NCBI GenBank assembly: GCA_020137815.1
Contig: CM035358.1
Location: 1,139,356 to 1,203,355, forward strand
Length of the DNA: 64,000 nucleotides
Direction: 5' to 3'
Origin: Hormiphora californensis
Taxonomy: Eukaryota > Ctenophora > Tentaculata > Cydippida > Pleurobrachiidae
Under the pieces are notes generated by a model. The model did no database searches, had not been told where the DNA came from, and saw only the letters and a list, made by a program, of their open reading frames with translations. Of this stretch, positions 27,901-41,564 are shown one piece after another (the first letter of the stretch is position 1; each line of letters begins with the position of its first letter). The position numbers were made by a program, and so were the translations under genes.

Positions 27901-28873
27901 GAAACGGATAGCACGGGAAGAGATCGAGAGGATAAAGCAGCAACTCGATGAAGAAAGAGAAGCAGAAAGGCTAAAGCAAGAAGAAGAGGAAAAGCGAAGA
28001 GAAGAAGAAAGGTTAAGAAAAGAAGCAGAGGAGCTAAGAGAAGAAGTAGAGAGGCTAAGAAAAGAAGACGAGGAGCGAAGGATGGCAGTTCGATCCCCAT
28101 CTTACTCCTCTTCAACCCTCCCCGATGTCAGTTTTGAGGAAATCATTAATGCTGACGAGTTTGAAAACTCTAACGATACCACCCCAGTTCCAAGCCCAGT
28201 TTCCTCCCAATCTGGAATCTACAGGACTTCCTCCATCTTCACCCCCTGTCTCACTAGGACCTCACTCGGAACGCAGACTGATTTCTCGACCGAACACCAC
28301 CAAAACACCTGTATTTCCACCCCTGATTTCACTCGGAGGTTTACCTATGGAAGGAACCTGGACCGGAGGAATGAGTTGTTATTGTACGGTGGAACTGATG
28401 GTCCTTTTCTAAATCGAGTTCCTAGGGATGGTGAACAGAATAGAACTCCCCAGCAGGAAATCACACAATGGACCAGGACATCCCAAGTGTCCACCACGGG
28501 TGAACTGAGTTTCTACAACCTTCTCTCCCTCCACCAACTCCCTGATGTACAACCTGCCTGTCTCCTCCCCACCTGTCCCTGTTGTACCACAAACACGGAG
28601 ACGATTCACAGTTTGAGGAAGAGGTTGAAGGTCATGGTTGGGAAGCTGAACGAGCATACAGAGTTCACTCTTTACACCCTTCTTGAAATGTCCATGTTTC
28701 TGTTGGAAGATCCAGATCGGAGGGAGCATGCCATTGATACTTTGGAGCATATGGACAGTAGGTTTTGGAGGAATACAGAGGATTTGGAGATTTATAGGAA
28801 GGTCATGTTGATGCTTCATTTCATTGAGATGGAGAGGAAGGATGGGGAGAAAGAGAGGAGCTTCAAGGGGAAG
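24998..28873 (+). CDS. Exon 1 of the giant coiled-coil gene
   Basis: A single exon of nearly 4 kb with donor AAG/GTGAGA. The first 250 codons are Ser/Lys/Arg/Glu repeats (KSSRKSEKSESSRSRSSSEK); next an acidic Ser/Asp part with SIQTSVS; then from about 26700 a more ordered helical region. At about 27575-27735 a motif is repeated twice: LEGEVCDIPDHIARRM and IEQGEICQVPRDVEKRM. From about 27780 to 28085 comes a continuous Glu/Arg/Lys single-helix or coiled coil. A GTQTD motif lies at 28268-28282. The last 80 codons (LLEMSMFLLED, SRFWRNTEDLEIYRK) look globular and conserved. Glu/Ser-rich antisense frames here are shadows. Confidence 0.88.
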
Positions 28874-31800
28874 GTGAGATTATTACATTTCATGTGAGAT
28901 TCGCATTTCTACCCAGTTATCAATCATGTTAAAATATGAGAATTCAGTTTCCGTTTATCAGTTCGGTGCATATTATTTATGTTCCTGTGTCAGTGCAGCA
29001 GACTAAACAATGATCTGGGATGTGTAGTGATCCGATATCCACAGTAATTCCAGCTAATTTTCACTCTATATCACCATTCAAACCTCTCTCTCTCTCTCAA
29101 CACTTCATAATAAAACTTCTCATTTATTTCCCCTATTCTCAAATGTCTCTCTCCCTTTTCTCTCCCCTATTCTCAAATGTCACTCCTTTTCTCTCCCCTA
29201 TTCTCCAATATCACTCTCCCTTTCTCCAGTCTCCACCCCCCTCTAGGACCCCTAATCGGGTTACCTGCCTAGTGAGTGTCGCCAGCTGTGAGGCGTCTCA
29301 GATTTCTCAAACACTCACTCTCTCTTTGATCTTCCCCCTCTCTCTCTCTCCCCCTCCCCCTCTCTCTCTTTTCTTGGGTCCCTGGAATGTTTCCACAAAT
29401 TCTAACTAGCTCCGTATCACGATGCATCTCCCCGTTGCTGAGCTCTGTGTTTCTTCATTGTCCAGGGGAAAGGACTTGTAATGCTATTTTCTATTTTGTG
29501 TGTTCATGTTGGTGAAATTCAGTGAGCTCCAAAATTAGATCTAGCCCTCGATCTTGCTTTCCATATTTAGATGTCACTAAAATTATCGTTCATTCTGTTT
29601 TGTTGAACAGTCTAAGCTGTGAATTGTTTCAAACCATTCGATATTTGACTAACATTACCTTTTCTTTCCCATTTTAGTGTGATCGAGTACTCACACAGTT
29701 GCTAGAGGATCACCGGGCAATGCCTGACAGTACAACACATGTCTTTGGCTCCCATCTTCTCCTGGAAGAGGAGCGGAGACGATTCAGAAACACAGGTATG
29801 TGCTCCTTCATAAAACAAAATATTACTCCTTCATAAAATGAAATATTACTCCTTCATAAAACCAGACAATGGAGTTATAATCCCTCTTTCCTACACAGTT
29901 GACCAGTTAGAGAAGCAGCGAGCTGAAGCTCAGGAAGAGGTTGATGACCTGATAAACGCTCTCCGACGAGAGAGGGATCTGGGTGATGAAGAGATTATCT
30001 TTCTGAAGGCCCAACTGAGGGGGATTACAGCTACAAAATATGAAAATGAGGACAAAGTGGAGACACTTGAGAAGGTAGGAACTCGGCGGGACTGTAGGTA
30101 GGGGGATTAATTTGTTAGTTAATTGACGGGCTAGGTAACTAAATAGGGAGAATCATTATGGTTACCAATATTGACAATGAATTGTGGGCGAATAAATGAA
30201 CGAATGTTCTGACAGACACAACCTCTTTTCCGGTGTCTGTAAGAACATATTCGTTCTCCAGATCCCATGCCTGTATAAACTTCCCTCACCAAACACTGTA
30301 CTAAATCATTGTTCTGGTGACAATCTCATCTCTAGAGTCTTTGAGAGCCCAGCTGTACCGCCTTATTTTTGCTGCTTGTATCTCTCTCTCCCTCTCTCTC
30401 CTCTCTCTCCAATTCTCTCCAGTCTCCGCCGATCTCTTCTCCCTGTAATTTCTCCATTTAAGGTCTATACATGGTTCTGTCTACAGTTCCCTCTCTCATG
30501 TCAACCTCTCTCTCTCTCTCTCTTGCTGTACTTACAACTGTTGTTGGCTACAACATAACATCCGTTCTCCTGTGTATCATCTGCTTGTACTCTCTCGCTG
30601 GAAATCCGGCATTGTTTTTTGGTACCACTTTGACATCAGATATTCAATTAAATCCTTTTTCTGAAATTGCATCCTCACTTGATGATTTTAGTAATATGCG
30701 CCATGGAGTGTTCAGAACTGAGTGATATGAACAATCCGTCACCATGACAACAATAACTGTAACAGAAACCAGAACACAGTTTCCTCCTCTCTTGAAACCT
30801 TTCTACCTCCAGATGTATATCTCTCAGAGTCAGATTTATCGTCACCTGAACCGGTTTATAGGGGGGGGGGGGTAGTGGGGTTGGTTTCTGACCAGCAGAG
30901 GGATCACAAGATGCACTAGTTACTATTATAATATTACATATTTGATTTTGACACAACCTTTCCGTAGGACAACGAGAACTTGAAGGAAGAGCTGAAAAAA
31001 GAAATTTACAAAAGGAAGAAGTTGAAAGAACGGTTCCTGGAACTCCAAGATCTCGTCAATGATGAGAGTGTGGTGTTAGTGAAAGAGGTAGAGAAGAGAG
31101 ATGAGGAGATTCAAACACTGAAAGATGAAATTGATGATCTAAAAGATCAGGTAGGCATCCTATTATCCACCTCAATTCACTGTTTGTTCCTTTCTATTGA
31201 GGCTATATTCTCTGCTACCTCCTAATAAAATAGTGCTATTACTATTCGAAACCTGTTTGATAAATCTATAACTTTAACTCCTCTAAGCTTCCTATTGATT
31301 CATCTATAACATTGACACCTCCACTCTCCAATTCTCCAGATCACTCAAACTGAAGAGGAGCGAGATACAGCTAAGGACAAAGAGGACAAGCTCCTGGAGG
31401 AGTGTGAGAGACTTGCAACTGCAGTGGATGATCTTGAGGATCAGCTAAAATCAGCCCAGAGAGATATCACCGCATACAAGGTCAGGACCTCTAATTTGTC
31501 GACTTTGGTTGATTGTCTGGAACGTTTTTTTGCCGCTTTCCCAGGCAGTTTTTCTCAAATCCGAGCTATCTATATATCTCTTACGTCTAAGCCATCTCGT
31601 CATTGTCTAAGTAACACAATTTGGTTTCTAAATCCCCTCAACTCTACCTAGATTATCATTGTCTAAGTAACACAATTTGGTTTCTTAAACCCCCTCAACT
31701 CTACCTAGATTATCATTGTCTAAGTAACACAATTTGGTTTCTTAAACCCCCTCAACTCTACATAGATTGTCCTGGAGGAGAAGGGTGTGAACACTGACGA

Positions 31801-34800
31801 GGTAGATGGAGATGAAGTCGTCCAGGCTAAAGCTGATCTTGAAGAGGCTAAACAGGATAAGGAAGCCCTGGAGGAACAGCTTGCTGAGCTGAAGGAGGCT
31901 CTTGAGGAGGGTGAGAAGGAGCTGGTGGAGAGTCTGGAGGAGAAGGATAAGAAGATTGGACAGCTGAAGAGAGCGCTAGATGACAATGAGTATCTTCACC
32001 AGACCAAGGAAGATGATCTCTACCTCCGTATGTGATAGAATGTGTAGTTTAGCGTTCTTAGTACGTGACTAATTGTGTTGCCCTGGTAACGTTGCCATAG
32101 TAACACATCCCCCGAATCTTCAACCCCCGCCCTACCTCACCACCTGACCATCACACTAACATTCTTGTATCTCACACAGAGAACGAGCAGTTGAATGAAG
32201 CTGTTGAGAACCTTCAGGAGCAGTTGAAGAACATCACAGCATCTGGGGAACTTCCCCCAGAGATGGGAGTCAGTCAGGAGAAATACGATCAACTGTTGGG
32301 CGAGGTAAGTATCTTTCATATAGTATCCCACCTAGGACCAGACCCCCCATTCTGATCCCACTGGCCAGTCCTCACAGTTTATATCTAAAGACTATCCTCC
32401 CACAAAACAGCTGACCCCTAAAATCTAACTCCCCCCCCCCCCAAAACAGCTGACCCCTAAAATCTAACTCCTCCCCAAAACAGCTGACCCCTAAAATCTA
32501 ACTCCTCCCCAAACAGCTGACCCCTAAAATCTAACTCCTCCCCAAACAGCTGACCCCTAAAATCTAACTCCTTCCCCCAATGTAGGTTGAGAAGATGGAC
32601 AAGGAGAGGGTGAAGCTGCAGAACCACTATAAGGATCTGAAGAGCTACATTGACAAGGATACTGCCGACCTTATTGGTATGTGCAGCATAGCCATGATTG
32701 GTGTCAAATAAATTGCAACACAACATCAAACACCAGTCATAAAACACCTTTTTCACAGCTTTCATGGCATGTTTTCACAGCTTCCCTACCACACCTCAGT
32801 CCTCATCTCTTACCTAACCTCATCTCATCCCCAACACACCTCATCTCATTCCTAACACACAGCTCACTCTTCCCCAGCTGAGATCCAAGAGAGGGATGCG
32901 GTGATAGAGAGTATGAATGAGAAACTTCATGATCTTGATGCGATAGACCAACTCCAGGCAGAGTTAGACTGGACCAAGAAACAGAGGAAGGTCGATGAAC
33001 AAAAGATGGCTGAACTCCGAAACGCTATTACCCAGGTTTGTGTGTACAATAGTTACCACGGTTACCATTAACTGTTACCATGGTTACCACTAACTGTTAC
33101 CATGGTTACTAATTTATTACTACCATCTCTTTCCAGGACAAGAGGGAGATAGTGGCTGACAGTGAGAAGAAGAGTGACATGATCAGACAGCTGAAGGCCA
33201 CCCTGACCGATGCTAAAACTAACTTAGAACGGGCCCGATACAAGCAGAGAGAAATAATCGCAGCCAATCAAGCTCTCAGGTAAACGGGATATTATAGTTA
33301 ACCCTATTTAGTGTTAGGAATATGAACCTTAGCTATGTTTAGCGTGAAGGAATGAACTCAATTTTAGAAGCGTCTTAGTATTTAGATTTAGCGGCTAAAC
33401 ACTTGGCTTCCTTCCAATTCTAATCCACTGGCTTCCTTCCAATTCTAATCCACTCTGCAGGGCTGATAACCAGGCATTACAGAGGGAACTAGATGAGCTG
33501 AGAGCCAACCAGGGACCCAGCAGGAGGGCCAGTACCGACAAGAAGGTGGAGGAGCTGGTAGAGGATCTCAAGGACTCTAATAGGTACTAATTAGTGATCA
33601 CTAATTAGGTACTAATTAGTGATACCTACTAAGTAATTAATAATTGATCAGCGTTTGATTGTCTAGAGGTGATCCCATCATCATATCGAGACACCGAAAG
33701 CAGCTGTTGTCGCTGCAATCCCCCGGGACTTAAAGTGAGAGTCTCCGGTCATCAAAACTTATCAGACCGGCCGTAATCAACTTCGGCATACCCCAGGAAG
33801 TTCCACTAACCCCATCCTACCACAGAGATCTTGAGAAGGAGCGAGAAATGAGGGGACAACTCCACTCTGCGATGCAGACCCTGAAGGATACACTCAGTGA
33901 TGAAGATGCTGATCTTGTTGATGAGATACAGAAACGAGATATTATCATTGCTAACCTGCATTGTCAACTGAGGGAGGAGACTGACCGACTCAGGCAACAG
34001 GTATGGCCATTTGTAGATTTTTACCCAACTCCTGGCTGACATAATGTTGGTACGAGGGTAGTCTCATTTCTTAGTTGTACACCAATGACCAACTAAACAT
34101 CAGCGCGGTCAAATGCCAATATAAGTCCCCATTCTAAAGTCTATACATTACCGTTATTCAACAACATGTGATCTTTGTCCAGGTTGAGAACCACAGAAAG
34201 AAGGAAGCAGAGGTATTGGAAGACTACCAGACCATACGAGATAGGGTAGAGAATGTGGAACAGGACTGTGAACCTGTCGGACACCAACCTGCCATCAAAG
34301 GTGAGAGCTCCCACCATATAACATCAGAACACAAATTTAACCCCCTGCTTCACAGCGAACCCTTCGTTAATTCACTACACCGCTCGTAACAAAATGTCCC
34401 ATGTCCCTAATTTTCACCCATTCAGAACTGGAAAGGGACATGTTCGATGATCTCTCCCACTGGCTTGAGGACGAGGTACGGATCCTGGAGACAGGTCTCA
34501 GTGACAGGGTCTCACATCTCAGTGAATTAGAGTCTCTGTTGAGGAATGATCCCAACTTTGATGAAGAGAGGATTCATTATGTAAAGGAGCTGGCCGCACA
34601 GGTACCGCGGGTCTGGGGTTCATTTGGGGGCTTGGTAGCACATGTTCTGCGGCTATATGAGTTCTGGGGTTGTATGGGGTTTTCTTACTCGGTACTCCCG
34701 GAAATTTGTCCCATTTATGCCAGTAATAACTTGGTTATTATAAGATTTCTTATCAATCTGGGGTTTGTTTTCCTTGTGACCTGGATCAGTGCATGGCTTT

Positions 34801-37800
34801 CCTAGTTCTAATAAAATAAGGGTCGAACGTAACCTGATCCTAGGTTTATCTTCCAAGTCACAATGAGGGTAGAAAAGTAGAAAATATGGGAAATACATGC
34901 GGTGGCATGTGATGTGGATGAAAAACATGACCAGGATAACATAATATGTAGAATGACCCAACAGTTGGATGGGTTTGGGGTCTACCCCAAAATTCAGAAC
35001 CTTTTTCCAACCGTATCCTCATTCACCCTCAGGAGAAAGAGATAAATGAGCTGAGATCGCTAAACAGAGGAATTGAAAGGTCACAGAGAGACAGGGCAGA
35101 TGAGTACGAAAAGGAGCTTCAGAAACTACTCCGAGAGAATGATGCACTCCGACGACAGGTAACCACACCAAAAACCCCTTCACCACCATATCTGATAAAT
35201 TATCTCGATCATGATAGATCAGAGCCGGATTTGTCCTCCAAAATGAGCTGCCCAGAGCAACACCCTTATTATAATATGGCTAGGGGGCTATAGCCGATTA
35301 GCCGGTGTTAGGGCTGAGAGAGAGACTAAAGAAGAGATAGTTTGGGGATATAGTTTGAGAGAGATCTGAGTTTGAGAGTGATCTAAGAGAGATATTATCC
35401 GCGGCTAAACCGTTCTGGGTCTACATGCACGTAAAGATCTCACGCCTGTCTTTTGTATGCACATTGTCCCTTGCATGTCATTACTCAGAGAGAGAGAGAG
35501 AGAGAGAGGGAGTGTACGTAGATGTTGTTGGAGATATCAGATATTGTCCGTTAAAATGTGTTTTGGATCCTACCCAATAGCAACTTGTCCTCTTTGATCC
35601 CATTCATTCTTGGTTATTTAGCTTGGATTTTAACCCTCATTTTAATGATCAATCTCAATGGAGCACCAACTGTTCTCTATCTAATCTCCCCCTCCCTCTC
35701 TAGCTTGGAACTGAGACTGGAAACATTGTGTCTGCACCGCTCCACGGGAGTTCAGATTCACTGAACGTGGCTTTAAATCAAACTATGGAGAGTGGATTAG
35801 GTACGTGTTTATTTTGGTGTTTTGAGCCATTTTGTATCTGACGTGTACGATTGGATCATTTAGCGTATCAATTCATTCCTGGCTTGTTTCACGCTTGCTC
35901 ACCGGTTAAAGATAGTATACTAGTATACAGTGTACAGCTGTACGTCCTCTTGATTGCTGACCATTTACATCCCCTTTCCAAAGGTGTCTCCATTGGCCCC
36001 GATCGGGATTCAATGACACTGATGGAGCTACAGAGGTCCACTCCACCAGGCCAGGCTGCCCCATCACCCTACCCTACACAAACAGAGACTGTCCCTGCTG
36101 AGAAGTACGATGACAGCAAGGTACGTGTTAGTTAGGAACCGACCAAATCAGGAAATACTGGTCCCTGATTGGCTGATAACCAGTCACGTGACCTAGATAA
36201 CGAGTTCTGATTGGTTGTTTATTTGTGTCGGTCGGTTCCTGGTGTATTATAGTTAGGACGCTCTTCTTGTGACTCTTTGAATTTCTTTGGATTTCGAAAT
36301 TAGCTCTCATTTTATCCCCACGGCCCTGGTTCTAACCATTATTGTATCCTCTCCACCAGGAGCGAGAGTTGATATCCCAGCTGCGTCAAATCTACAGCAA
36401 CCTGGACATGTGTAGACAGGACATCAATAGGATAGTAGAGAACTTCCACGATAGGATAGTGAGACACCATCCCCGTCTTCAAAGGAATGATTCTCCTACC
36501 AGGCTGGACGCTAGGAATATTGGATCTACTATCAACTCTCTACTGGAGGGATACCACTCACAGGTTGGTTACCATGGTTACCACAAGTGAGAGAGATCGT
36601 TACCATGGCTACCATATGAGATAGAGTATATGTTACCATGGTTACCACATGAATGACGTCATCATGATGCTAACAAGATCACTAAGACACCTTTCTGATA
36701 TGTTTTTCAGGTTTCATCAGACCGGTCTGAGGGGGACCACCAATCATTACCTGCATCCCCCTCTACAAATCTTGTAGGCACTTAATTCGTGTCACAAGCA
36801 CAATACATCTTCCTTCTCTTGAAATATGTATTCCATGTCTCTCTCCCTCTTTCCATGTCCTTCTCCCTCTTTCCCATTTCGGTTTCCCTAATGTACTTCC
36901 TCTCTCTCCGAGCTTTGTTTCATGTCACTTCCTATAATATAGTAAAGCAATCAAGGGACTAATTTCGAATAATTTTCTCGGGCATCCTTACTTTAATTTC
37001 GAGCCGTCAAATTGCCCTTCAATTCTTCGTCATATTACGAATGTGAGCATCCTTGATTCCCATCTTCAAATCCAATTTGTCCAGCACCTTACCAGGCACC
37101 GCCACTTTAGTGAGATATGCCCTCATGTGTCTGTCACATAATGTCTGATAAATGATGATGGTGATGATGAGTCATATCAGATATGGTACAACATTGTGTG
37201 TATGACATGTTTCATGCCTGCTTCAGGGGAGCGGCCCCTTCGTTGAGTGTATATCAATACATTCTGTCTCTCCCCTTCCTTTTGCACCTTTATCTCTCAC
37301 TGTGAAAGCTCACTACGCCAGAGGACACTCTCTATTTCTCTCCCTCCCATCTCTCTTTCTATAATTCTATATCTCTCTTCTTTCTGTAATATATGTAAAC
37401 AATTGTGCAGTTTACCGGTACTGGCGGCATAGAGATCCCGCTATTTTGCAATTGATATACCGAGTTAACAAGCCTTGCATACCCTGTTGTTATATTGCTA
37501 GTTTCATCGGGTGTTTTAGTTGCCAATGTCTCGATTTAGGAGACAGCCACCTGAGGACCCGCCCTCCAAGGTCTCACAACTTGTTTGTGCTCCTTCATAA
37601 AACCAATCGATGCTCCTTCATAAAACTCACGACTGCTCATGCTTCTTCATTTCTAGAAACTTCATGATACATGTTTATTTGTTCACTTGCAATTCACTCC
37701 TCAATAATTCTAACACATTCCTCATCCCCAGGTGACAGACCTGATTAATAGGCTGAACAGTGAGAGTTCTACTGCTGCTCGACGGAATGAGAGTCTAGAG

Positions 37801-38454
37801 GATGTTGTACAGCAGCTGGAGTCCAACCTAGGACAGGAGAGAACCAGGTAAGATAGAGAGATCATGGTACTATATAGGATCTCAGGTGTTTCTCCCCCAC
37901 TATAAAGTGTGAGTACGTGTCTCTCCTCGCCTAGTTCGGCCCTGTCTTACAAATGTAAAGGAGGGTTAGAACATATCAAGTCTCTCCTTCTTCGTGTGAT
38001 CTGATCAGAGCTCATCTGGAAGTGCATTGATCCGTGACCATTTTGTAGCAACTTCCCACCCTTTCCAACTCCCCACCCAATCTCTCATGGTGTCCAAATG
38101 TAATCTTTCCTTGTGTTGAGTCGCTACCTATGTAACCTTACATAAAGTGCAACATGGATTCATTTCACTAGTTGTACCCTGTTTATAATGTAACTGTTTG
38201 TAAATTGTAATGTAACTGTTTGTAATGTAATTGTTTGTAATGTAACATGTAACTGTGACCAGGTGTAACTATGTAACCGGTGTCCTATCGGAACTTGCAC
38301 CGTTTTGATTGTTTGTACAACAATTTCTACCATGTTTATCTAACCGTTATTATGAGTGTTTAGCTATACAGAGCTTGTACCTGATAGACTCATTCGCGAG
38401 CTTGTTGCACATTCAATCATTGTGCATTGCGGTTCTGTGGTTGTTGTATCTCTC

Positions 38455-38539
<85 letters not shown>

Positions 38540-41500
38540 GTTTAGTAAATACCTCGTTAACACACTCCCTCGCTTGTTACTTTTGAACTGTAGTTTTCCA
38601 ATTTACACCCATATCCCATTTTATGCAGTAATTATGGTACCAACTCATACTGCAGCTGCAAGAGGGTCCTGAAAAAGAACAGCAGTCACCAAGGATAAAC
38701 AACAACAATCAGATCACGCAGAGATCAGATCACCAAGGATCAAGTGAACGATGTCACGTGTGACATGGGTAAAAACTGGTGGTAGAACAGTCGGTGTTTC
38801 CTTTCTTCCACCCGTACAACAAGCCCCTAAAAAACCTCGAAAGCCACTCCAAACATCTCACCTACCCCACATTGACCTGCCTCCAGATAGTCCATTATCT
38901 GATCCAACCACTCCTGACCGCTCACCACCCCGCTGTCTCACTGTCAAGAGATCCCCAACTGCCCCTGATCTAGCTACCCTAGCAGCAGCTAATTCAACTG
39001 TAGAGCTCCTCACTAGATCCTCTCCCGGGTTGATTGCTGGTGATGAGGGGAGGTGTAGGAACCAGGGTACCCAAACTAGGGTGATCCAGTTGTCACCTGA
39101 CTCCTGGAGCAGTGTAGAGATACGGGGCGGCGGGGGTGATGTTAATGGAGATCATTTGGAGATGTTTTTAGATGTTACTTTGGAGGATTTGGAGAAATCA
39201 CCTGAACCAAATGTGATAGGGCATTCAGGAGACTCCATGAAATCATCTAATATCCCGCCAAGTCCTGTCTCAATTAGGAAACCAGACTCAGAAGAAGAGA
39301 CAACCAACTCAGTCAGCCTAAACTCAAGTCAAGATCATATATTATCAACCCCTGTATCAGATCAATCTACTGCTGTATTAACCCCTGTATCAGATCATTC
39401 TGGCTCTGTTTCAACAACAACAGATCCAAAATGCCCGAATTCACGTGACAAACACACCACATTGTCACGTGACAAACACACGGGAAGACCCCCTCGACCA
39501 AGGTTGGACTTCAACAGGTTACCACGTGGCAGAAACAATAGTGGGGTACTAATGAATGGAGAAAGGGAGGTTGGGTCTGTACTAAGGAATGGAGAGGTTG
39601 GGTTTGTGGATCAGATAAATGTACCGGGGTTACTAACACCCTCACCGTCTCCGGAGCGGTCCTGTCCAGGGAAATCATGCAGGTAATTACAATAATCTCT
39701 TTCTGATATTATCCTCCCTGATCTTTGACGTCATAGTCAGGGCATATGATGCCAAAATATGGGCATAATTGTTATCAAGCTGATTCCACTCCTAGTAGGC
39801 TCTAATAGGTCCCTAGAAACACCAAAAAAATTGGCCGCGGTTTTATCAATGAAGAAGTTGGGTTTTTGGGCCACGCCCTTTTACCTATGTTTTTAGCCTT
39901 CTGGTGAAACCCAAAACGGGGCTTAGGAAAGGAGTAGAGACAAATCTAAGGACACTAAATGTGTAGCGTCTTCGCATTAGTGGGGGTAGGTGCGGAAATT
40001 TAGGCCGGGTCCAGACGAGTGGTAGGTAGCTACTATGGTAGGCTACCATGGTAAGCTACCATAGTAGCTGGGAACTGTCCAGACGATTGGTAGTAAAGCT
40101 ACTATGGTAGGCTAGCTACCACTCGTATGGCCACCCTCTGACACATCTACCATGATACTTCTGTAATCATCGGGGGTATCAAATTTCTTATGTCCCACAG
40201 TAAGATATGACAACAAGTTACAATGGTAGGCGGTCAGAGGGTGAACAGACGAGTGACCACCTACTATAGTAGCCTACCATAGTAAGCTACTATAGTAGGC
40301 GGTTATACCTCGACCTATAACCGCCTACCATAGTAGCTTATGGTAGATATAGGTGTACAAACGAGTGGTAGCTGTGGTAGATATCTACCATAGTAGCCTA
40401 CCATAGTAGCTACCTACTACTCGTCTGGACCCGGCCTAAGTCTCTATCTCATCTGGTTAATTAGATAATTGGATAATTAGATATGTGTATAACCGTATTT
40501 TGGCTATATGGCTATAGCCACTTAGGAATGGTTTAGAGACTTTTCATTCGTGCCATTTTGTAGGCAATAGCCAAGTTATGGGGGGTCCACGTCGAACTTT
40601 TAAGCTTTATCTCTAACCGTTTGGCCGCTATTTGGCTTTAAAGATGCTCAAAATGAGCAAAAAACGGTAAAAAGCCCGATTTTGAGCATCTTTAAAGCCA
40701 AATAGCGGCCAAACGGTCAGAAATAGAGCTTAAAAGTTCGACGTGGACCCCCCATAACTTGGCTATTGCCTACAAAATGGCACCAGTGAACAGTCTCTAA
40801 ACCATTCCTAAGTGGATATAGCCATATAGCCAAAATACGGTTATGCACATATCTTTTTATCCAATTATCTAATTAACCAGATGAGATAGAGACTTAATTT
40901 CCGCACCTACCCCCTACTAATGCGAAGACGCTACACATTTTAGTGTCCTTAGATTTGTCTCTACTCCTTTCCTAAGCCCCGTTTTGGGTTTCACCAGAAG
41001 GCTAAAAACATAGGTAAAAGGGCGTGGCCCAAAAACCCAACTTCTTCATTGATAAAACCGCGGCCAATTTTTTGGGTGTTTCTAGGGACCTAAGAGAGCC
41101 TACTAGAAGTGAAATTAGCTTGATAACAATTATGCCCATTTTTAATTTATTTTGGCATCATATGCCCTGACTATCATAACTATAACACCTTTAGGAGTTG
41201 TACATCGCACCTGATGACCGACTTTTCGTTACTGTTATAGGCTTAGCTCTGTAATACAGATACAGAGTCTGTATCTTCCTAGAGCTCCATATTGAGCTTA
41301 TAACTAGCTATTAGCCCAGTAACTTGGCTTTGTAACACTTCAGTAACTAAGCTTTGTAACTAGTTAGTAACTATGTAACTAAGTAACTAGGCATTATTAT
41401 AGTACCTTTCTAGCTCCAGAGTGTATGCTAATGGCTTGTACATGGTGAGTGTCTTGGCAACATAGAGTCCTGCACAGCTGCTGTGCTCTCTATACAGGCT

Positions 41501-41564
<64 letters not shown>

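Noticed and set aside
25033-28819. Several antisense frames of 60-160 codons
   Set aside because: Shadows of the large Ser/Glu-rich exon on the plus strand.
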